A stretch of DNA of 64,000 nt from Theobroma cacao (GCF_000208745.1 NC_030852.1:24352636-24416635), one strand, 5' to 3'. Shown: positions 38,567 through 51,870, numbered from the stretch's first letter. Notes: generated by a model not told the origin, from the sequence alone. Program-made: numbers and translations.

Positions 38567-40261
38567 TTATGTATTTGAAAAAGACATGATGTTGATAAGT
38601 AAATAATGTGTTATTTTTTTTATATTTTTAACTAATTCTTTTTAAGATGTTTAAAAAAACAAATTATTTTAAAATTTAATTCTTAATTGCTTCAATGGCC
38701 ATTAACGTAGCTCTATATACATATATACATATATATATATATATCCAAATATTGACCACAATCCATTATATATACATAACTCCTCCGCCACCACCATGAA
38801 AAGCAGTTTTCAAAGGGATTAATTTGCTGTCGCCCCACCACGATGCATCGTTAATGGCATCCTTTGCAGTTAGGTATTGCTATTGCCATGATTAGAAATA
38901 GGGTACATTTGCATCATTTCTTTAAAATCCAAAAATCAAACCAAACTCGTCCATTTCAATTGCAAGCAACAATTACTTTTTAAATGATTGAGTGATCAAA
39001 ACATTAGTCTTTATAAACATTGATGACCACAATGTGAGTTTTTAAAGTTGAGCGACTAATCAACAACTCTCGGAAAGTTAAGTGATCAAATAGGTCCAAA
39101 GCATGATTTTTCAAAATCAGATGATGCAAAACAGAAACTCTAAAAAAATTGAATAACCAAATAGGTAATTTATCATACTAAAACTATATAACTTTTGCTT
39201 TCAACTTTTAGAATTCACAAAAAGAGTTAGATGCCCCTTTTGGGAATAGGATTTTACCTCATAAATTTCGAAATCAACTTGATCATTACAGATCAAGTCT
39301 GTGATTGATTGCCATGTTCTGAACACAATATTACCTCGTTTGGTTGACGAGGGAATATAACATTCCCACAATCTTAAGTATCTTCTAATATTTAAGTAAT
39401 CAAATGAATTGAATTATTAATTTCAACTAATATAAAAATAGTTGACTATAAAATTACAATTGCCATGTATTTTCCCAAACTAGATTTAAAACTTTAAAGT
39501 TATTTATATAAAAAGACATATCTATAATATTTATTTAAGAATGAAAATTTATATTGCAATGTAAACGAGAAAAAATTATTTAAAAAAATGAGAAAATAAA
39601 ATTATATTTTTATGTATAACATAACTATTGCAGCATATTTCAAGTTTACGATTTATGGAAATGAAATTTGGGGTTTTATTTTTTGTAATTTCGATCAACT
39701 AAAAAATATTATGCATTAAAAAAGAATTTATTAAAAATATAAAGGAGAGAAAATTAACCTTCCTTTCGAAACAAAATATTATCTAAAAAGTGTGAGTATG
39801 AGATTTCTTTGACCAAATTTTTTATTTTTTGAAATATAATATTTTTGATTAACATGTTATTGAATGAATCAAATATTAATACGCTCTCGAGAATATAATA
39901 AATATTTTAAACAAAAATCAAAGATTCTATGAATCAAACTGACTTTTTAAATTTTTATGAAGAATTGGGACGCTTCTTATGATCTTATCCATTGTCCATT
40001 AGGTTGTTTTAATTGATTTAGATTCAAATCCCACTTCATTGAAATAAAAAAAAATTAAACCATTTTTGAGAAAAGGAAAAAAAAATCTTAAAGGAATAAA
40101 ATCAAACCAACACAAATTACTTATTTCGATTAAATTTGGTTTGAATTTTATTAAAAAAATAAAACAAAATTTGAGATTTAAAAATTGAAAGAAAGTATTT
40201 TTGGTTTTTCTCTTAAATTTGTTTCCTCTTATCATCCAATTTATTTAAAAAAAAAAAAAAA
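38567..40261. other. AT-rich intergenic sequence
   Basis: It includes a (TA)n-rich run near 38706-38745. No gene was seen. Confidence 0.45.
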
Positions 40262-41450
40262 CAAAATCAGCATTGGACGAAGAAAAAATGCTGAAGATCC
40301 AACAATCTGACACTGTCACCTATTGCTGCTGCCTGCAAGCAAGCGTTACCGGTTTGGCCACTACTCCCCCCTATCCATAGCCTCTACGATTCTCCGTACG
40401 CCTCCACCATCTCCCTCCCTTCATTGTGAATCCGACGGTCCAGGTTTTAAATTCTAGACTTGTCTCGAGTTAAGCAGAATATGTTGACCAACAAGGACAA
40501 AATGACATTCGGTGGTCATAGCCCCTTGTCCTTCACTCTACAAATGTTGATGGGCTCCATGCTAGGATCATTCAGCTATTCATTTTTGTCTTTGGAAAGT
40601 CAACTCATATTAACTACTTACAATAATAAACCTCAACATATTTTAAGGGGACAAGACAACTTTACCTACTTGAGATTTTAAATTGTAATGTTTCAATCTT
40701 AAATCTTGCAAAAAGGAAAAAAAAATATGAGATGGAATTTATGTATGACCCGAAATCATATTTATGCAAAAATAAAACTTAAATAACTTTTTTCGGTCAA
40801 AAAAAAGACATGAAATAAATTATTAATTTAACTACAACATCATTTCATTTGAATTAATCTGTTAACCTATTTATAGAAAGAAATAGATACTAATATTTTA
40901 AAATCTTCGTTCAAATTTTCTGATTTTAAAAAATGTAAATAAACGTATATAATCCAACTTGTTCTTAATAAGAAAACTTCAGTATAATCACCCTATTTTT
41001 GCGTATAATAATACCATTATAAGTTTTTTGCTTATTCATATTTAAGATTTTAATCTTAAAACACTCTCACAATGATTAATCTGTGATTATCATTATAGGT
41101 CATTAACGTAATTTCAATTAAGAATATCATTAATTACTTTAAAAAGAAATAGTAGTGATACTATTGTTGTACCTATGCGTACAACAACCGCCTCCTGCCC
41201 CGCTTCCCCCGGAAAAAACTACCTGCCCTTTATTATTATTCTTATTAGATTTAGAAAATTTAAAAGTACTTTTTCCTTCTTCTACAACTTTGATTTTGTA
41301 TGTAAAATAATAATAATAATAATCAATGTAGGGAAGTCCTTAGTAGTCAAAAGATGTCAACAGGAGGTGTTTTTGGTAATTACTTAGAAAACCGTCTAAT
41401 TCTTTACTCCATTTTCATGTGAGATTCGACACTATTTAACTGCATTCCTT
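40262..41450 (+). promoter_or_regulatory. Upstream region of the PI4K gamma gene
   Basis: A GC-richer patch at 40262-40445 is followed by AT-rich sequence. A weak TATA-like CTATTTAA lies near 41430, just before the (GA)n leader. Assigned by position only. Confidence 0.3.
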
Positions 41451-42587
41451 TCTCCTCAGAGGCAAACACAGAGAGAGAGAGAGAGAGGGAGAGAGAAGGT
41501 TTGGAGGTTACCGGAGATGGAATCACGGTCAAATTGCAGCCGTTTATCTTGCATACTCTCTCTGTCCTGGGCTTTTTTTCATTAACGGCCGTGATTTGTC
41601 CTCCTCTTCCTTCTCTCTGTTCAGCAAACTTGGTGAGTTTTCATTTCTTGGACATGCTAAAGGTTTCTTCTATCTTCTCTTCTTCATTGATTTTCTCTTG
41701 TTAAATGCTACTGCATTTCTTGTTTCTTTGGTTCTTCCTCTGTAAAAGATTACGAGAAACGAATAAAAGGAGGAGAGAAAATGGAACCAAGGTTTCTTTT
41801 CTACTTTAAAATGTTGTAGCTTTTTTCCTTTTTAAAAATCACCAAAATTTAAACCAAGATTTCTTTTTTTCTCATGAGCTAAACGGTGGAAAAAGAGATT
41901 AGTTTTCAGTGTTAGAAATCAGAATTTAGCGGCAGATTCGGCTGGCTGATCTTTGCCTCTGTTTACTTTTGCATACGTTTATTTCTTCGTTGTTATTTCT
42001 AAATTTTACTCAGATCTTGTGTTTAAATATTTTGTCTTCATAATGATCCATATCGCGATGTTTATATTCTCGCAAAAAGGGGTTTTTCTTTTTATTATTT
42101 TTATTATTATAAATTTGTAAAGAGATAGATTTAAGTACTAGCCACTTGTAATTCTTTGGTAATTTTCTGTTTTAATCTTCTAAAAATCCTCAAAGAAATT
42201 AGTAATAAAAAAATCATTGTTTTCTGGGATTTGGTTATTGCTCCTTAATTTACAATAACTAATAAATGTCTTGATTTTTTTTTTGAATTATATAGAAGCT
42301 AATTACGTCTTTTTTTTATTGGGTTCTTCTAAATCATGCAGTTCCATCGGTGGCTTCTATGCAAATGTAGCTGCTTTGCTACTTTTCGCCTGTGGCCACA
42401 CGTTGTGGCCTTTTGTTCTTGATGTGAACTTCTATTTTGGGGCAGTTTACGTCGACTGGTTCAGTTAATGCTTGTTTGGCATGCGATTACCTCTCTCATT
42501 CTGTTGGTGTCGGCGGTTAAGTTGGCACCACCTGCTTGAGAGAGAAGGATCTCTTCACTACCTTTACCTAATTTTCTGTACCTTGTT
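41451..42587 (+). promoter_or_regulatory. PI4K gamma 5' leader with a leader intron
   Basis: A (GA)n stretch at 41471-41487 sits where the transcript probably begins. A good donor (TTG|GTGAGTTTT, intron from 41633) and acceptor (CATGCAG, ending 42341) define a likely 709-base leader intron. The second leader exon, 42342-42587, runs to the start codon. Leader introns are common in this kinase family. Confidence 0.55.
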
Positions 42588-44489
42588 ATGGCTAGTAAGT
42601 TGGACAGTCCGGTACAGACCCAGGTGGCTGTTGCCGTTTTTAATGGTATATGTAATGGAGAGTACCATGGGAATACAAGGGCTAGACCTTCTAGGACGCG
42701 GCGCGTATTTGTGCAGACTGAAACTGGTTGTGTCTTGGGATTAGAATTGGATCGGAATGACAATGCTCATACAGTTAAAAGGAGGCTTCAGCTTGCCCTT
42801 AATGTCCCTACAGATGAGAGCTCTTTAACATATGGTGATCTTACTTTAAAGAATGATCTCAGTGCCATTCGAAATGATTCCCCACTTCTTCTCACTCGAA
42901 ATGCCATGCACAGGAGTTCATCCACTCCATGTCTCTCACCTACAGGGAAGAATTTTCAACAGGGAGATCAAAGTGGTCCAATTGAAATATTAGGGTGCTC
43001 AAATCGTTTTGCTGGAACAACTGAACTGGTGAAGGACATTATTAGGGCAATCAAGAATGGTGTTGATCCGATCCCTGTAAATAGTGGGCTTGGTGGTGCT
43101 TATTACTTTAGAAACATCAAGGGTGAGAATGCGGCTATCGTGAAGCCAACAGATGAAGAACCTTTTGCACCAAATAACCCGAAAGGCTTTGTAGGGAAAG
43201 CTCTTGGCCAGCCTGGTCTGAAACATTCAGTGAGAGTAGGGGAAACAGGATTCCGAGAAGTAGCTGCCTACCTTTTAGATTATGGTCACTTTGCCAATGT
43301 GCCTCCTACTGTTCTTGTAAAGGTTACTCACTCAGTCTTCAATGTCAATGACGGTGTGAACAGGAACAAGCATCAGAAAAAGAAGAAGGTCAGCAAGATT
43401 GCATCACTGCAACAGTTCATTCCTCATGACTTTGATGCTAGTGACCATGGAACTTCAAGCTTTCCGGTTGATGCTATACATAGAATAGGGATATTGGATG
43501 TTAGGATCTTTAACACTGACAGGCATGCAGGAAACCTTTTGGTCAGGAAGCTTAGTGGGGTTGAGGGCTTTGGTCAAGTGGAACTAATTCCAATAGATCA
43601 TGGCCTTTGCTTGCCTGAGAGTTTGGAGGACCCGTATTTTGAGTGGATCCACTGGCCTCAGGCATCAATTCCTTTCTCTGCAGATGAACTTGAGTATATA
43701 AAGAATCTTGATCCAGTTCGTGACTGTGATATGCTGCGGGCAGAATTGCCCATGATTCGAGAGGCATGTCTCCGTGTTTTGGTCCTTTGTTCGATATTTC
43801 TTCAGGAAGCAGCTGCTTTTGGACTGTGTCTTGCTGAAATTGGTGAGATGATGAGTAGGGAGTTCCATGGCCAAGAGGAGGAGCCAAGTGAACTTGAGGT
43901 TGTGTGCCTTGAGGCAAAAGAACTCACAATGGAGATCGACATGTCATTTTTTGAATCTGATGAAGGAGATAATGAGTTTCAGTTTGACATGGATTGTGAG
44001 GCAGCAGAGGTCAATGTTGCCCCAAAGATGTCTGGTTTGTTTGCTAAACTGCCCTTTTATTATCGGTCTGAAAGTCTTAATGCAAAAAACCTTCTAGCTC
44101 AAGTAGATGAGAATCTTGAAGAGTCTGAAATTCAGGTGGATGGAGGGCCCATAAGTGCTGCAGTTGCTTGTGGGCACAAAGACGATTGGGTTTATACTGC
44201 TTCAAGGTTATCACTCTCATTGAAAAAGGTTAACTTGGGCGAGAAAGGCTTCCACTACCACGGTGGAAAACAAAAAGGGAAGATGATTGGCTACTCATCT
44301 AGGATGATAAGAAGTGCAAATGAGCATCTTCCTACATCTACAAGCTTTGTGAAGTTTGCTGACATGAGTGAAGAGGAATGGAATCTCTTTATTGAAAAGT
44401 TCAAGGAGCTACTTTACCCTGCTTTTGCTAAGCGTAGGTCTCGAACAATTGTGCAGAGACAGAGGCTTGGGACTTCATGCCAGTTTTGA
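42588..44489 (+). CDS. PI4KG: Phosphatidylinositol 4-kinase gamma (type II PI4K with a ubiquitin-like domain)
   Basis: An intronless CDS of 633 residues, close to the usual length for plant PI4K gamma 5/6/7. The ubiquitin-like domain covers about 40-100 (RRVFVQTETGCVLGLELD, then KRRLQLALNVPTDESSL). The PI3/4-kinase-like catalytic region starts near 140. The glycine-rich GLGGAYYFRN lies at about 167-176, the presumed ATP-binding lysine is in AIVKPTDEEP (about 182-191), the catalytic NTDRHAGNLL begins at N309, and IDHGLCLP begins at I336 in place of a DFG-type motif. The C-terminus ends KRQRLGTSCQF, as in its relatives. The family is annotated as phosphatidylinositol 4-kinase, but some plant members phosphorylate proteins instead, so lipid kinase activity is not certain. 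The ATG at 42588 gives the family-like start MASKLDSPVQTQVAVAVF. Confidence 0.93.
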   Translation: MASKLDSPVQTQVAVAVFNGICNGEYHGNTRARPSRTRRVFVQTETGCVLGLELDRNDNAHTVKRRLQLALNVPTDESSLTYGDLTLKNDLSAIRNDSPLLLTRNAMHRSSSTPCLSPTGKNFQQGDQSGPIEILGCSNRFAGTTELVKDIIRAIKNGVDPIPVNSGLGGAYYFRNIKGENAAIVKPTDEEPFAPNNPKGFVGKALGQPGLKHSVRVGETGFREVAAYLLDYGHFANVPPTVLVKVTHSVFNVNDGVNRNKHQKKKKVSKIASLQQFIPHDFDASDHGTSSFPVDAIHRIGILDVRIFNTDRHAGNLLVRKLSGVEGFGQVELIPIDHGLCLPESLEDPYFEWIHWPQASIPFSADELEYIKNLDPVRDCDMLRAELPMIREACLRVLVLCSIFLQEAAAFGLCLAEIGEMMSREFHGQEEEPSELEVVCLEAKELTMEIDMSFFESDEGDNEFQFDMDCEAAEVNVAPKMSGLFAKLPFYYRSESLNAKNLLAQVDENLEESEIQVDGGPISAAVACGHKDDWVYTASRLSLSLKKVNLGEKGFHYHGGKQKGKMIGYSSRMIRSANEHLPTSTSFVKFADMSEEEWNLFIEKFKELLYPAFAKRRSRTIVQRQRLGTSCQF

Positions 44490-44600
44490 GTTGGTTAAAT
44501 ATATATCCTGTTGATGTAGATATTAAGGTTTTTGAAGAATAAATTCTTTTTAGTGCTGGGAATTGGTATTTTTACATAGGTTTCTTGCACAATAAATAGC
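44490..44600 (+). terminator. PI4K gamma 3' UTR with two poly(A) signals
   Basis: AATAAA occurs at 44538-44543 and again at 44591-44596, about 50 and 100 bases after the stop codon. Confidence 0.5.
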
Positions 44601-44820
44601 CTTAGAAGAAGAAATCATAGCTGGCAAGAGTAGCGTATGGTTGTAAATATACTTGGGATCAGAGTTTGAGTCAGGGAAATGAGAAAAGATTACCTCAAGG
44701 TTCTATCCGTATTTGAATTGATATTCTGGTTTTCATAGTTTCCTTCTTGTTGACTCTGTACAATTATATGATACAAAGAGTTTCTAGGAAAAAAAGTGAA
44801 AGGTTATGAAGTCCAACAAT

Positions 44821-44889
44821 AACTTTCACAAATATATAAATATATGACTAAATCATATATATATATTTGTTATATATACATGTGAAGTT
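44821..44889. repeat. AT-rich inverted repeat
   Basis: AACTTTCACAAATATATAA on the left faces its near-complement ending TGTGAAGTT on the right, with ATATAT arms. It would form a long AT hairpin in the spacer between two convergent genes. Confidence 0.6.
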
Positions 44890-44899
44890 TGTGAAGGTG

Positions 44900-45772
44900 T
44901 GATTTAATACAAGACTAGTTTTGAATAATTTTGTGTGGAAGACCCCTGGTTTATTTTGTCATTTATTAATTGCTGTCCCTCTCCCTCATGCCCTTAACTT
45001 TGTGGTTGCAAGGCGAGCATCTCAATGTAGTTTGGTTCAAAAAATCAAACCTAGAGCTTGGGAGCAGAAAACTATCACCTCCCACATCTGCAGGTCAATT
45101 GCTGGTTAGATAACCAGCAAACCTGAGTACCTAATTTACCACATCACAGCTGTGGCTATGGCCCGATTATTCCGAGAGTTTTGCAACTCCCAAATTCTAC
45201 TTCTAGGTTGAGGGGATGCTGACATTTGCCCACATTCGATGTAAGGTCTCAACATAGAAGGAGACCCATCTTCGTGATTTCGAAGCAACAGAGACTATGC
45301 CAGCAACATAGCAGCAATTGTCGAAAGGGACAACATAACTTCGTTTTAAGAAACTAATTTGAACCCCTTCCTTCATGTACCGGCTAAGGGGTTGCTTATT
45401 CTAAATCTTGCTACTTTTACCTATTTATAGTACCGTTAGGGGACAAAGACCCCTCTTTGCTTCGCAATGTAGACGAGTAAGAACTCAGCAAATGACAATG
45501 CTAATCCATCACCCATTGTACTCGTGCTTCTGCTTTACCCAAGCGATAACCCTCAGTGCTGGTGAAAAGGATCAAAATGTTTGATTGCATAATGGGGTTG
45601 CAGCTACGGTACTAGAGCTCAGCTCATAACAAGGATATGGCCCTGGATTCTTGCTTCGACCATCAAGGCAGAGAGGACAAAATTGTCTTAACTAATACCC
45701 ACAATCATTCATGGTAAGTGAGGGGAAAACCTGGAAAACATAATGCTAAGAAATAGAACAAAGCCATTCTAC
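44900..45772. other. Spacer between PI4K gamma and the RING-PHD gene
   Basis: Average composition and no recognisable coding frame. It could hold a longer 3' UTR of either neighbour. Confidence 0.4.
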
Positions 45773-45778
45773 TTTATT
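45773..45778 (-). terminator. Candidate poly(A) signal of the RING-PHD gene
   Basis: AATAAA on the minus strand, about 190 bases beyond the stop codon at 45969-45971. Confidence 0.45.
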
Positions 45779-45968
45779 CACATGCTTTCAATGTGCTTCG
45801 GAACAAAATACACTAGATAAATTAGCTCCCAATTCAACTTACATTTGTTTTACAGAAAAACAACAAATGGGTCAAAGAGGGAAAATGGCCGTTTGACTGC
45901 AAGGGGAAGAGAATTGCAATCCCCCTTATGATTTATAAATATGTCAAAACGGCTTGGTAGTGACAACC

Positions 45969-48900
45969 TTATAAAGGTGCACTATGACCTTTCTCAATCA
46001 TGATGGAGCAAACAACATTCTTCACAAAAACATAAAAACACTCACGGCAAGAATTTGACATCAAAGTGGACTTATGTCGCAGTTTAATATCATCAGTGTG
46101 GCTACATACTGAGCTTGGAAAAGAGTGGATACTGGATGTCGAGTGCTGAAAACCACATGCTGCCAAGATGGTATGGGTGGCAAGCCTAGCTATCTCCTTG
46201 AATGCATCAACCCCTGCACACACAATATGTCATACTATGTTTCATAAATCAAAAAGCATCCAAGATACAATAAACTAGAGTTTACAATGGCAATGCCAAA
46301 AGAATATATTCATAATTTCACAAAAAATGATTGAAGGCATCGCAACTAGGCACACACACCCAAACAAAAACAAAAAAAAAAAAGGCTTTCCAGATAAATC
46401 TTTAAATCATTTAGGTAAACTCCTTTCACTTTTCATTTTTTTGGTGCTCCATTCTTGTTGAGGTGCTATTGTTTTGCTATATTTTTCTTTCATGTATAAT
46501 ATCAAATTTGTTGGCATGCTAGCCAGAACCCAAAGGATATTCCACAAACTTAATAGTACAGGTCCTTCAGCAGTTTAATAAAAGAGAAAAAATAGCTTAA
46601 CACTTGGTGGCAATTAGAATACTTCTGCATTCAGGATGATAATAGATCTCAACATCACCTGACTCCATGGTCAAATAATTCCAGCCTCAACCAGATATGC
46701 ATTATTGTTTAAGAAATACCATTGCATTTAATGCAGTAATTTACCTTGAATGTATTGCTTTTGGTTTAATGAATTAAAATTCCAAGAACACATTAAATAC
46801 TAACTCTTTAATCTAGTTAGCAAGCATTCCTCAGACACTTGTTAGAGTAAAACCTTAATATAGTTCAATTGTAGTGATCATTCCTCCTATCCCAAATAAA
46901 AAAAAAAAAGTGATCATACCTAATCGTTTGTCTTGGTTTAGGAGCTTTAAATTAAGTTTAACAAGAGATTGGATCTCACATTTGACATTATCATCTCTTC
47001 TATCCTTGCTTTTGGAACAACTCTTCTCTAACCTGGTTCTCCTCTCCAGTATATCCAAAATAGATACACCAAACTCCAAGTTGGAATCTAATGAATCAGT
47101 AGATCCTCGTAGCACTGAACCAGCCGAACTAGTTGAACAAGAATATCCACCATCCTTGTTTGCATTCGATGATGATTCTTGACATTTATTTTGAGCATTT
47201 TTCACAATTGGCCTCACACCATTCACATGACAGTCATCATTTTGAATCTGGAACTTTGTAGATGATGGAGATGGAGAAAATCGAGGTGAATGAGAAGTAA
47301 CAACTCTCTCACTAGATTGTATACTCATAACCATCCTCTTTTGCTTGTCCATCTCTGGAGATTTGTATTTTTCCTTTTCTGTTTCATGATAATAATACCT
47401 GTAATGCATCTGTTTTCCTGTTCTTTCCTCATTCCTAGTTTCAATTTGCTGGATTTGCGATATATGAAGGCCTGAACTGCTGATTGCCTCTTTTAAAGCA
47501 CTTCCCAGGCAAGAGGGTTTTGTTGAGGTCTGGTTAAGACTACTATTCCTTTTACAATTCTTTTGCATTGACTTGGCAATATTCATCATTTTCCAAGCCT
47601 TGTCAGTATCATATAAGTCTACCTTAGGCTCAACAAAACCGTTCTGAGAAGTAGATTGTTGACTTGTGGAAGAGGATGATTGTGGTTCACTTGAACTATA
47701 GTTAGATACTGATGCGAGAGCCAACGTACCTTTTCTACGGCTTCCACCACCAGATTCAACCATACTAGAAGAGAAACTTAATGATCTACTCTGCAATGAA
47801 TGCCAATTTTCACGAAGAGCTCGTATGCGGCTGTGCACATTTCGACAAAGGCCCAATGTTCTTGCACCTGGTTCAGTTGAATTGCCCATGGTATTCCCAC
47901 TTCTTTCAATTGGACCACTTACTTTATCCACAGCATTGCGTTCCCTTTTGGGAACGAGAGGAGGTGGCAAATAAGTAGGAAGTGAAGAGACACTTGCATT
48001 ATGTCCACTAAATACTGGAATATTTGATCCTCGTACTATTTTGAAAATTGAAACATTTGCTTCCGCTAATAATTTTACATGAGAATTTCCAGAGATCATT
48101 TTATTATCTGTGTCAGTATCTACTTCAGTTTTTTCATGTTCAGACCTAGAAAGAGCACAATCGTGACAAAACCAGTCACCATCAGGCACAGTTGCACCCA
48201 AGCCAACACAATAAGTATGAGCAGCTGAATCACAGAGATCACAAAGTAGTAGAAGACTTTCATCAGCTATACCATGGCACACACTACATTTAACTTCTGC
48301 ATAAGGATCAAAAGGCCCAGATGTTGCATTTCCACAGAGATGGTAAACCTGAAAAGGTAACAAATATCAGTCAAGGACAGCATCCATGTAGTAAATGATT
48401 CTATGACCTTTTTTACTAGTGAACTCCACCTCTTTAAATGACAAAAAAAGCCCAATGTCCAACTAAGAGCATGGTAACTTGGTTGGTGGCATTTTTGCAC
48501 TTCATCTCAAGATAGGGCAAATAAAACTTTCCTTGAGTGAATGATACACAGAATTCAGTCAGGTATCAAATTGCCCAAAGCAGAATTTAGCAGAACAAAA
48601 GAACAATTATAACGAAAAATAGTTTCCCCAAATGTCAGTTATCCTCCTCATATAGCCCGTCTCTGTAATTATAATAATTAAATTTCTAAAAACATTGATC
48701 ATAGAACTCGATTTAACAGAGCACGCCAAAAAACTAAACTCAAATATAAAAGCAATTAACTATCATAATTATTTTATAAAACAGAAAAAAAAGCACTTAA
48801 ACTCGAAAACGATAAAAGAAACGTCACCTGGTCTCGCTGAGGGATGTTAACGACCCGTTCTGAAGTAAAGACAGCTTCCTTGGGCGGTCTACGAATGGCG

Positions 48901-49193
48901 GTGAACCTGCGCTTGCACATGGGGCAACGCGACTCCACCTTGGCCCATTCCATGATGCAAACGAAGCAGAAGAAATGATCGCAGCTGTCGATTTTGCCTC
49001 TGATGGCCCTTCTTCCACCGTCCGATAAGCATATTCCGCATTTATCGGAATCTGAATCATCATCGTCCCGCGATTGTTGTAGGTGATGACCACTGGGCTC
49101 GTCCTGGATGATTGACTTGGAATTAGGGGTTGTGATTTTGAGGCGTTTGTTTGGGGAAGGAGATGGCGAGTCGGATGTTGAGTCACCCGCCAT
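45969..49193 (-). CDS. RING + PHD finger protein
   Basis: Three exons on the minus strand, 48828-49193, 46920-48348 and 45969-46213, give 679 residues with canonical GT-AG introns and consistent phases. The N-terminal RING is C3HC4 with C52, C55, C71, H73, C76, C79, C90 and C93, which suggests a nuclear E3 ubiquitin ligase. The PHD follows at 143-186 with C143, C146, C158, C161, H166, C169, C183 and C186, which suggests histone-tail reading. The long serine-rich middle is disordered-looking. The last exon encodes a conserved-looking helix (VDAFKEIARLATHTILAACG). Plants have a small, poorly studied family with this order of domains. A truncated chimeric paralogue lies 5 kb upstream on the same strand. 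Function is inferred from the domains only. Confidence 0.88.
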
Positions 49194-49962
49194 TTTTTGT
49201 CTTCCTAATTCAGCCGTCTTGGTTCCTCGCGTTCACTCATCAGAAGTTAATAATTGAGAATCCTACTCGGTTATGAAGCAAGGCCTTGGATTGGGTCTGT
49301 TGGGCCTCACCCAAACCACTAACTGGGTCACTTTTCGCACTTGAAAGCCCGTTAGACTTTAAATCATTTAACATTATGATTATGATACATAATAAATTGA
49401 ATGACCTAAAGCCAGTCTTACCCTAAAAGTACACACCTTTAAGCGTGCAAAATCACTTTTTTTTTTTTATGTTTTTATTTTCTTTTGCAACTAAATTCCG
49501 GGAAGGAAAATGTAATCCCATCTTTTTGTGTTGACAATTAACATAAAGAAAGCTATCTTGTGATTTCAGTTTCTTTTTTACTTTCTGATCATCAATTATT
49601 TACCTAACACCCTTAACTAACTTTCGACCCCATGAGATTTTTCTTAATAACCTCTATTCTAGCAGAAATTAAGCTATTAATTTTACCTAATAAAAGTAAC
49701 AAAACGTTATCAATTCAAAGTTAACCTATTTATTCACACTTCAAAATACTTTTGTACATTTTCCTAAAAAATATATTTTTGTAATTTTGCTATGTAAAAT
49801 TAACAACTTAATCTTTTATGGCAACAAAAATTATTCATAAGATGCTATTAAAAAAACATTCACAAGATTTTAATTGAGAAAAAATAAATCAAGAAATCTC
49901 AAGTGAAAAAAAGTTAAAAATCAAAAGAATTGTAATTGTGGTTTACCCAAAAGACCTAACGG
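49194..49962. other. Upstream region of the RING-PHD gene
   Basis: The first 130 bases are GC-richer and probably hold the promoter and leader. The rest is AT-rich without features. Confidence 0.35.
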
Positions 49963-51075
49963 CACGTTTGGTTCGCGAAATAGATAGGAATAGAATAGAA
50001 TAACTATTACGTGTGAGAATAGAATATAATAAGTATTACATAGTTTGATATGATGAATAGAATTGAGCATGAATAATTATTATGACTTATTACAGTGTTT
50101 GGTTGGTAACAATAACTTTGGAATAAGAAATGAATAGAAAATAAAAAGATAAAAATACCCTTTATTTTATATATGATTATTTATTTTTATTTTATTTTTT
50201 AAATATTAATAATTTATAATTTAATTAAATATTAATAATTAATAATTAAAATATTAATATTTTAGTATAATTTAATTATTAATATTTTATTTATAATTTA
50301 GTATTATTATGATTAAAATATTAATAATTTTTTTTATTTATACTCATTAAAATTTTAATATATTATTAATTTTACAAATAATTTTTTTCTTTTTTATTCT
50401 ATTTTTTCCTTTTTTCCTTTTTTCTTCTTCATGAGCCAGTCGTTGGAAAGGCAACTAATGTAATAAAACGTCGATCTGGAACACCATGTGGCCGGATATG
50501 GCCATTACAACATCAAATCAGCGCTTCCCCATGGCTGGATCTGGCCGTGGAGTACCAAATCCAATCATGAGATTTGGTCGGGAAGCACCAGATCCGGTGC
50601 TTCCCACGACCAGATTTGGTTGGATCTCGGTTGAATCTTGTCGGAAAGGACTAGATTAATGTTTTTCGATCATTTTCGATCGTGAAACCGTTGTCGCCGT
50701 CGCTACCGCAACCAACGTCGTCTCCAGTGTTGAGTGCTAGTTAGAAAGAATGAGGGAGGAAAGAACGTGAGAAGAGAGAGAAAGAAGAAGGCAAAATGAG
50801 AAGAAAAAAAATATTTATAGGTCTAGGGTTGTAATATTTTTAAGTTATGAGAGACATTTTAATCTTATCAGATTTTAGAGCTATTCCCCCAGTCATGGAA
50901 TAGCAAAACCTATGAGGAAGCTTGGGTGTACTTATACCTAAGTTTTACCCCATTTTAAAGAATAGCTATTACTAGATAATAGCTATTCCTTGTGCCATTG
51001 CCGTACCAAATGGAGGTAGAGCAAATACATGGGAATAGACAGGGAATAGCTTAACTATTCCCTGTACCAAACGTG
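49963..51075. mobile_element. Non-autonomous TIR element, family B copy 2
   Basis: CACGTTTGGT at 49963-49972 is exactly inverted at 51066-51075, and CTAA occurs close outside both ends. Sub-terminal blocks of GGGAATAG/CTATTCCC repeats occur at the right end. The interior has AT-rich sequence like the 37650-38566 copy, plus a GC-rich insert at about 50430-50720 absent from that copy. No open frame of note. Confidence 0.7.
50576..50611. repeat. GC-rich hairpin inside the family B element
   Basis: GGTCGGGAAGCACC pairs with GGTGCTTCC-CA-CGACC across a six-base loop (AGATCC), giving a 14-bp stem with a two-base bulge. The surrounding 300 bases repeat GGATCTGG/CCAGATCC-type words. Confidence 0.75.
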
Positions 51076-51870
51076 TACTAAAAGTTTTGAAATTTTGAAA
51101 AAGAAAAAAGAGAAAAAAAAATAAAGAAATAAGAAAAGAATTAAATAAATGGTGTATCAAGATTTGAAGAAAATGAGACATTTGGTTGCATGGAGAACCA
51201 GTTTCCTATGCAAGAATTCAAGTGATAAACATACCTACTTAAAATCCAAACAAAGATTAATCTAAAAAAGAATTAAAAATACACAACAAAGTTTATTATT
51301 AAACCAAAGACACTCAAAGCAAACTAATAAAATAAACTCTATACGGATAATTCCCTCACTTTATGAATGTTAAGGCAACAAATATTTTTTTGAAAATTAT
51401 TTTTTAATATCAAATGGTCATTAGGCTAAAAGGTAAAATTTGTTTCCTAAATTAAGACTAACTGTCAACTAAATCAAATTATAAACATTCCAATGTTAAT
51501 TTCAATTCAGCGATTAATTTTTAGTTGAGAGAAGAAATCAAGTACCATTAGAAAGACTGGAAAAAACTCTCTAATTAATTAAAAAATGAATCTATATTCT
51601 CATTAAATCATCACTAAATGAAGGTTGCCAATTAGGCAATCTTAAACGATCAGAAGTAATCTATTAGAAATTTATCAGTACAATACTTTGTCTCGTTAAA
51701 CGATGGCTACAAATCAAGCTGGTCAATTGTCTTAACCATGGTAAACTTAATTACCATATTTTTTCTAACAATTTATTACGAATTCACCTAATTGTGGTAA
51801 TTAGAACAAAATTAATAGAAATTAAGAGTGATTTGTAATTTTTGAATTAGAAAGAGCCTTGTAATGAAAT

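Noticed and set aside
43552..43917. Antisense frame within the PI4K gamma gene
   Set aside because: A shadow of a well-conserved coding sequence on the other strand.
46855..46919. The open frame of RING-PHD exon 2 continues to an in-frame stop
   Set aside because: The tail is low-complexity, and a donor (G|GTATGA) at 46920/46919 joins in phase to the exon at 45969-46213.
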